This document shows positions 32,752 to 34,624 of a DNA stretch of 34,624 bases, in pieces (position 1 is the first letter of the stretch; each line of letters begins with the position of its first letter). The translations under genes and the position numbers were made by a program. The stretch is from Verrucomicrobiota bacterium. Lineage in GTDB: Bacteria; Verrucomicrobiota; Verrucomicrobiia; CAIQCK01. The notes below the pieces were generated by a model, which had not been told where the DNA came from, did not search any database, and saw nothing but the letters and a program-made list of their open reading frames with translations. The DNA is taken from NCBI GenBank assembly GCA_026397915.1, contig JAPLTX010000043.1:1-34624 (forward strand), written 5' to 3'.

Positions 32752-33102
32752 ATGTTGAAGCGACTGCTCCAGTGGTTGGAGGACATGGATCGCGCGCGGT
32801 GGCTGAAGGCTCAGCAACTCGGTTTCCGCCGATACCTGATCCAGATGGGACTGCTTCGGCTCGGAGTGAGTTACACGATCGGGCTGACGGCGTTTATCTA
32901 CGCGCTTGCGTCGCTCACAAGGCATCGTTTCATGGGCGCGGCTGAGTTCCTTGGAATTGTTCCGCTGTTTTGGTGGTGGGCGTTGCCACTGTTAGGGCTA
33001 GCCTGCGCTGCGTGCCTGTGGGGCTACTATTTGGGGATGTTCGGCCGCACAAAAGCGGCTTCGCCACCCTCGCCAGCGGCGGGCGACAATTCCAAAGCGT
33101 AA
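32752..33102 (+). CDS. Small membrane protein, unknown function
   Basis: 116 residues with GAGGAG nine bases before the ATG. An amphipathic N-terminus (MLKRLLQWLEDMDRARWLKAQQ) is followed by two spans (about 38-56 and 65-92: GVSYTIGLTAFIYALA, IVPLFWWWALPLLGLACAACLWGYYLG). The tail is Ala/Ser/Pro-rich. No family was recognised. It starts 24 bp after the WD-motif gene and may be cotranscribed. Confidence 0.6.
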   Translation: MLKRLLQWLEDMDRARWLKAQQLGFRRYLIQMGLLRLGVSYTIGLTAFIYALASLTRHRFMGAAEFLGIVPLFWWWALPLLGLACAACLWGYYLGMFGRTKAASPPSPAAGDNSKA

Positions 33103-33130
33103 TCTTCAAATCAACGAGGATGATGATGAG

Positions 33131-33157
33131 AGCGGCGGTCAGAGACCGCCGCTACAA
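33131..33157. repeat. Dispersed palindrome GCGGCGGTC/GACCGCCGC
   Basis: AGCGGCGGTC and GACCGCCGCT are exact reverse complements around AGA, followed by ACAAAGC. Relatives occur at about 16416 (half-copy), 33503-33528 (CGGCGGT/ACCGCCG) and, as a C/G variant, at 14242 and 20557. It lies immediately before the next small gene. Confidence 0.65.
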
Positions 33158-33161
33158 AGCT

Positions 33162-33458
33162 ATGCCTGACAACAAAAATGCGAACCGAGAATCGGTTGTT
33201 TTTCCGCGGTTCAAAATAGGTCCTCTAACCGTCCTCATTACAGCGGTGGCATCTGTGAGTGCGTTTAAGGCAAGCTATAGGGATCAGGGCTTGCTCAGTC
33301 TATTTGTCATTGCATTAGCCGTTGCCGTGGCGGGTATCGTCATGTTGTATGTGGAAAGATTCTCCTCCGACGAAAGCGTGGTCCGTCGCGTTTGTGGCGG
33401 GTGGTTGGTGGTCCTCGGCGTTGTCGGACTTTTAGTCTTACGTCTGTGCTCGGATTAG
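33162..33458 (+). CDS. Small membrane protein with three hydrophobic spans
   Basis: 98 residues from the ATG at 33162; upstream in-frame sequence is the dispersed palindrome, so it is not included. Hydrophobic segments are IGPLTVLITAVASVSAF, LLSLFVIALAVAVAGIVMLYV and GGWLVVLGVVGLLVLRL. A short polar N-terminus (MPDNKNANRESVVFPRFK) precedes. No family was recognised and codon use is plain. It may be a small envelope protein. Confidence 0.5.
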   Translation: MPDNKNANRESVVFPRFKIGPLTVLITAVASVSAFKASYRDQGLLSLFVIALAVAVAGIVMLYVERFSSDESVVRRVCGGWLVVLGVVGLLVLRLCSD

Positions 33459-33607
33459 TTCAGGAGCGTTTAGAGTCCTTGAAGAGATGAATCAAGGCAG
33501 ACGGCGGTCATAAACCGCCGCCGCCGTGAATGGGGCAGGGGAGCTTTCTGAAAACACCTCTTGCGTCGCGTCGCGTGCGGGGGCTATCGTCTCGCGCACT
33601 TTTTCGT
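33459..33607. other. Spacer before lepA with a palindrome copy and GGGCAGGG octamer
   Basis: It contains GGCGGTCATAAACCGCCGCC (about 33503-33528) and GGGCAGGG at 33533. No promoter could be named. An AT-rich stretch CTTTTTCGT lies just before lepA. Confidence 0.45.
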
Positions 33608-34624
33608 ATGGATAAATCAAGAACACGTAACTTTTGCATTATTGCCCACGTGGACCACGGCAAGACCACGTTGAGCGACCGTTTGTTGCAGGCGACCTCG
33701 ACGATCGCCGACCGCGACCTGGAAGAGCAGCATCTGGACTCGATGGATCTGGAGCGCGAGCGCGGCATCACGATCAAGATGCACCCGGTGACGATGCGTT
33801 ACCGCGCCGACGACGGGCAGGACTACATTTTCAACCTGATTGATACGCCGGGACACGTGGATTTTTCCTACGAGGTTTCGCGCAGTCTCAACGCCTGCGA
33901 AGGCGCGCTGTTGATCGTGGACGCGGGGCAGGGCGTGGAAGCGCAGACGGTGGCGAATCTGCACCTCGCGTTGAAGCAGAAGCTGACCATCATCCCGATC
34001 ATCAACAAGATTGACCTGCCGCAGGCCGACGTGGAGCAGGTGAAGCGGCAGTTGGAGGACATCCTCGCCATTCCGGCCGAGGAAGCGCTGCTCGCCAGCG
34101 CGAAACAGGGGATTGGGATCCACGAGATTCTCGAAGCCGTCATCAAGCGTGTGCCGCCGCCGAAGCCGCTGCCGGAACCGAACCTGGCGGCGCTGGTGTT
34201 CGATTCGGTGTTCGATTCCTACCGCGGCGTGGTGATTTATGTCCGCGTGTTCGCCGGTGAGATGAAAGTCGGCTCGCAGATCAAACTGATGATGTCCGGC
34301 CACACTTTTGACGTGAAGGAAGTCGGTGTGTTCACGCCGAAGCCGGTGCCGCGGCCGAAGCTTGGGGCAGGGGATGTCGGTTACATCGTGGCCAACATCA
34401 AGTCCATCGCGGACGTGAAAATCGGCGACACCGTCACCGACGCGCGCCGGCCGATCGCAAAGCCGTTGCCGGGCTACGCGGAAGTGCATCCGATGGTGTT
34501 CAGCGGGATTTATCCGATCAACACCGCCGATTACGAGGCGTTGAAGGCCAGCATGTCCAAGTTGCGGCTCAATGATTCGTCGTTCGTGTATCAAAGCGAG
34601 AGCAGCGCGGCGCTCGGCTTCGGG
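33608..34624 (+). CDS. lepA: Elongation factor 4 (LepA), 3' end beyond the window
   Basis: The frame is open to the window end (339 codons), so the protein is partial. This translational GTPase back-translocates or assists stalled ribosomes. G1 [15 protein letters not shown] (residues 13-27) and switch region [20 protein letters not shown] distinguish it from TypA/BipA. G3 is [16 protein letters not shown] and G4 is [11 protein letters not shown]. Domain II ([18 protein letters not shown]) and the start of the next domain ([11 protein letters not shown]) follow. The ATG was chosen because the family starts there; no strong Shine-Dalgarno precedes it. Confidence 0.95.
   Translation, partial: MDKSRTRNFCIIAHVDHGKTTLSDRLLQATSTIADRDLEEQHLDSMDLERERGITIKMHPVTMRYRADDGQDYIFNLIDTPGHVDFSYEVSRSLNACEGALLIVDAGQGVEAQTVANLHLALKQKLTIIPIINKIDLPQADVEQVKRQLEDILAIPAEEALLASAKQGIGIHEILEAVIKRVPPPKPLPEPNLAALVFDSVFDSYRGVVIYVRVFAGEMKVGSQIKLMMSGHTFDVKEVGVFTPKPVPRPKLGAGDVGYIVANIKSIADVKIGDTVTDARRPIAKPLPGYAEVHPMVFSGIYPINTADYEALKASMSKLRLNDSSFVYQSESSAALGFG

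Overview
The window is a GC-rich bacterial chromosome segment, most likely from a Verrucomicrobiota member (Pedosphaera/Limisphaerales-like). That placement is an inference. It rests on a Gly-rich exported protein ending in a VPDGG-type C-terminal sorting signal, kinesin-light-chain-type TPR proteins, a right-handed beta-helix lipoprotein and many dispersed palindromic intergenic repeats. No rRNA or phylogenetic marker beyond partial lepA is present, so the taxonomy stays tentative.

Layout. 1-6.6 kb holds ordinary housekeeping genes: tRNA-Gly, a hotdog thioesterase next to a Nudix hydrolase, a cyclophilin lipoprotein, divergent tadA, and a tight proB-proA operon with an ATP-grasp-like gene on its end. 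tRNA-Asp follows. 6.7-9.2 kb carries two exported proteins: a beta-helix lipoprotein, and a short VPDGG-CTERM protein behind what looks like a textbook sigma-54 (-24/-12) promoter. 9.3-14.1 kb has a large solute-binding/PAS sensor kinase coupled by ATGA overlap to a CheY-like regulator, then a KDG-type sugar kinase. 14.1-20.7 kb is the accessory part: small membrane proteins with a decayed duplicate of a Yip1-like gene, a 21-bp tandem-repeat/heptapeptide array ahead of an FnIII-like gene, an AT-richer degenerate HNH-like gene, a sialidase-like protein, and an orphan integron-type cassette with an attC site. 20.7-29.0 kb returns to housekeeping: response regulator, DPM1-like glycosyltransferase, DegT aminotransferase, M23 peptidase, ilvB, glyoxalase I, rpe and a phosphohexomutase. 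29.0-33.5 kb is a second accessory block: two tandemly duplicated TPR proteins, a second and decayed 21-bp array ahead of a WD-motif coiled-coil protein, and two small membrane proteins. The window ends inside lepA.

How the genes work together. Primary metabolism is represented by proline (proBA), branched-chain amino acids (ilvB), the pentose-phosphate pathway (rpe), hexose-phosphate interconversion (phosphomutase), KDG phosphorylation and methylglyoxal detoxification. The DegT and GT2 genes are adjacent on one strand, which suggests surface-glycan work.

The best candidate for something undescribed is the pair of 21-bp-period arrays, about 14.5 kb apart. Their unit sequences differ but their architecture is the same: units are exactly 7 codons (also two B-DNA turns) and sit directly upstream of a secreted-repeat-like or coiled-coil gene. 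In the first array the units are palindromic with covarying arms, so both strands encode nearly the same heptapeptide. The second array keeps the period perfectly but has in-frame stops. Other notable points are the orphan attC cassette, the strand-exclusive GGGCAGGG octamer (KOPS-like) and the sigma-54 promoter on the sorting-signal protein.
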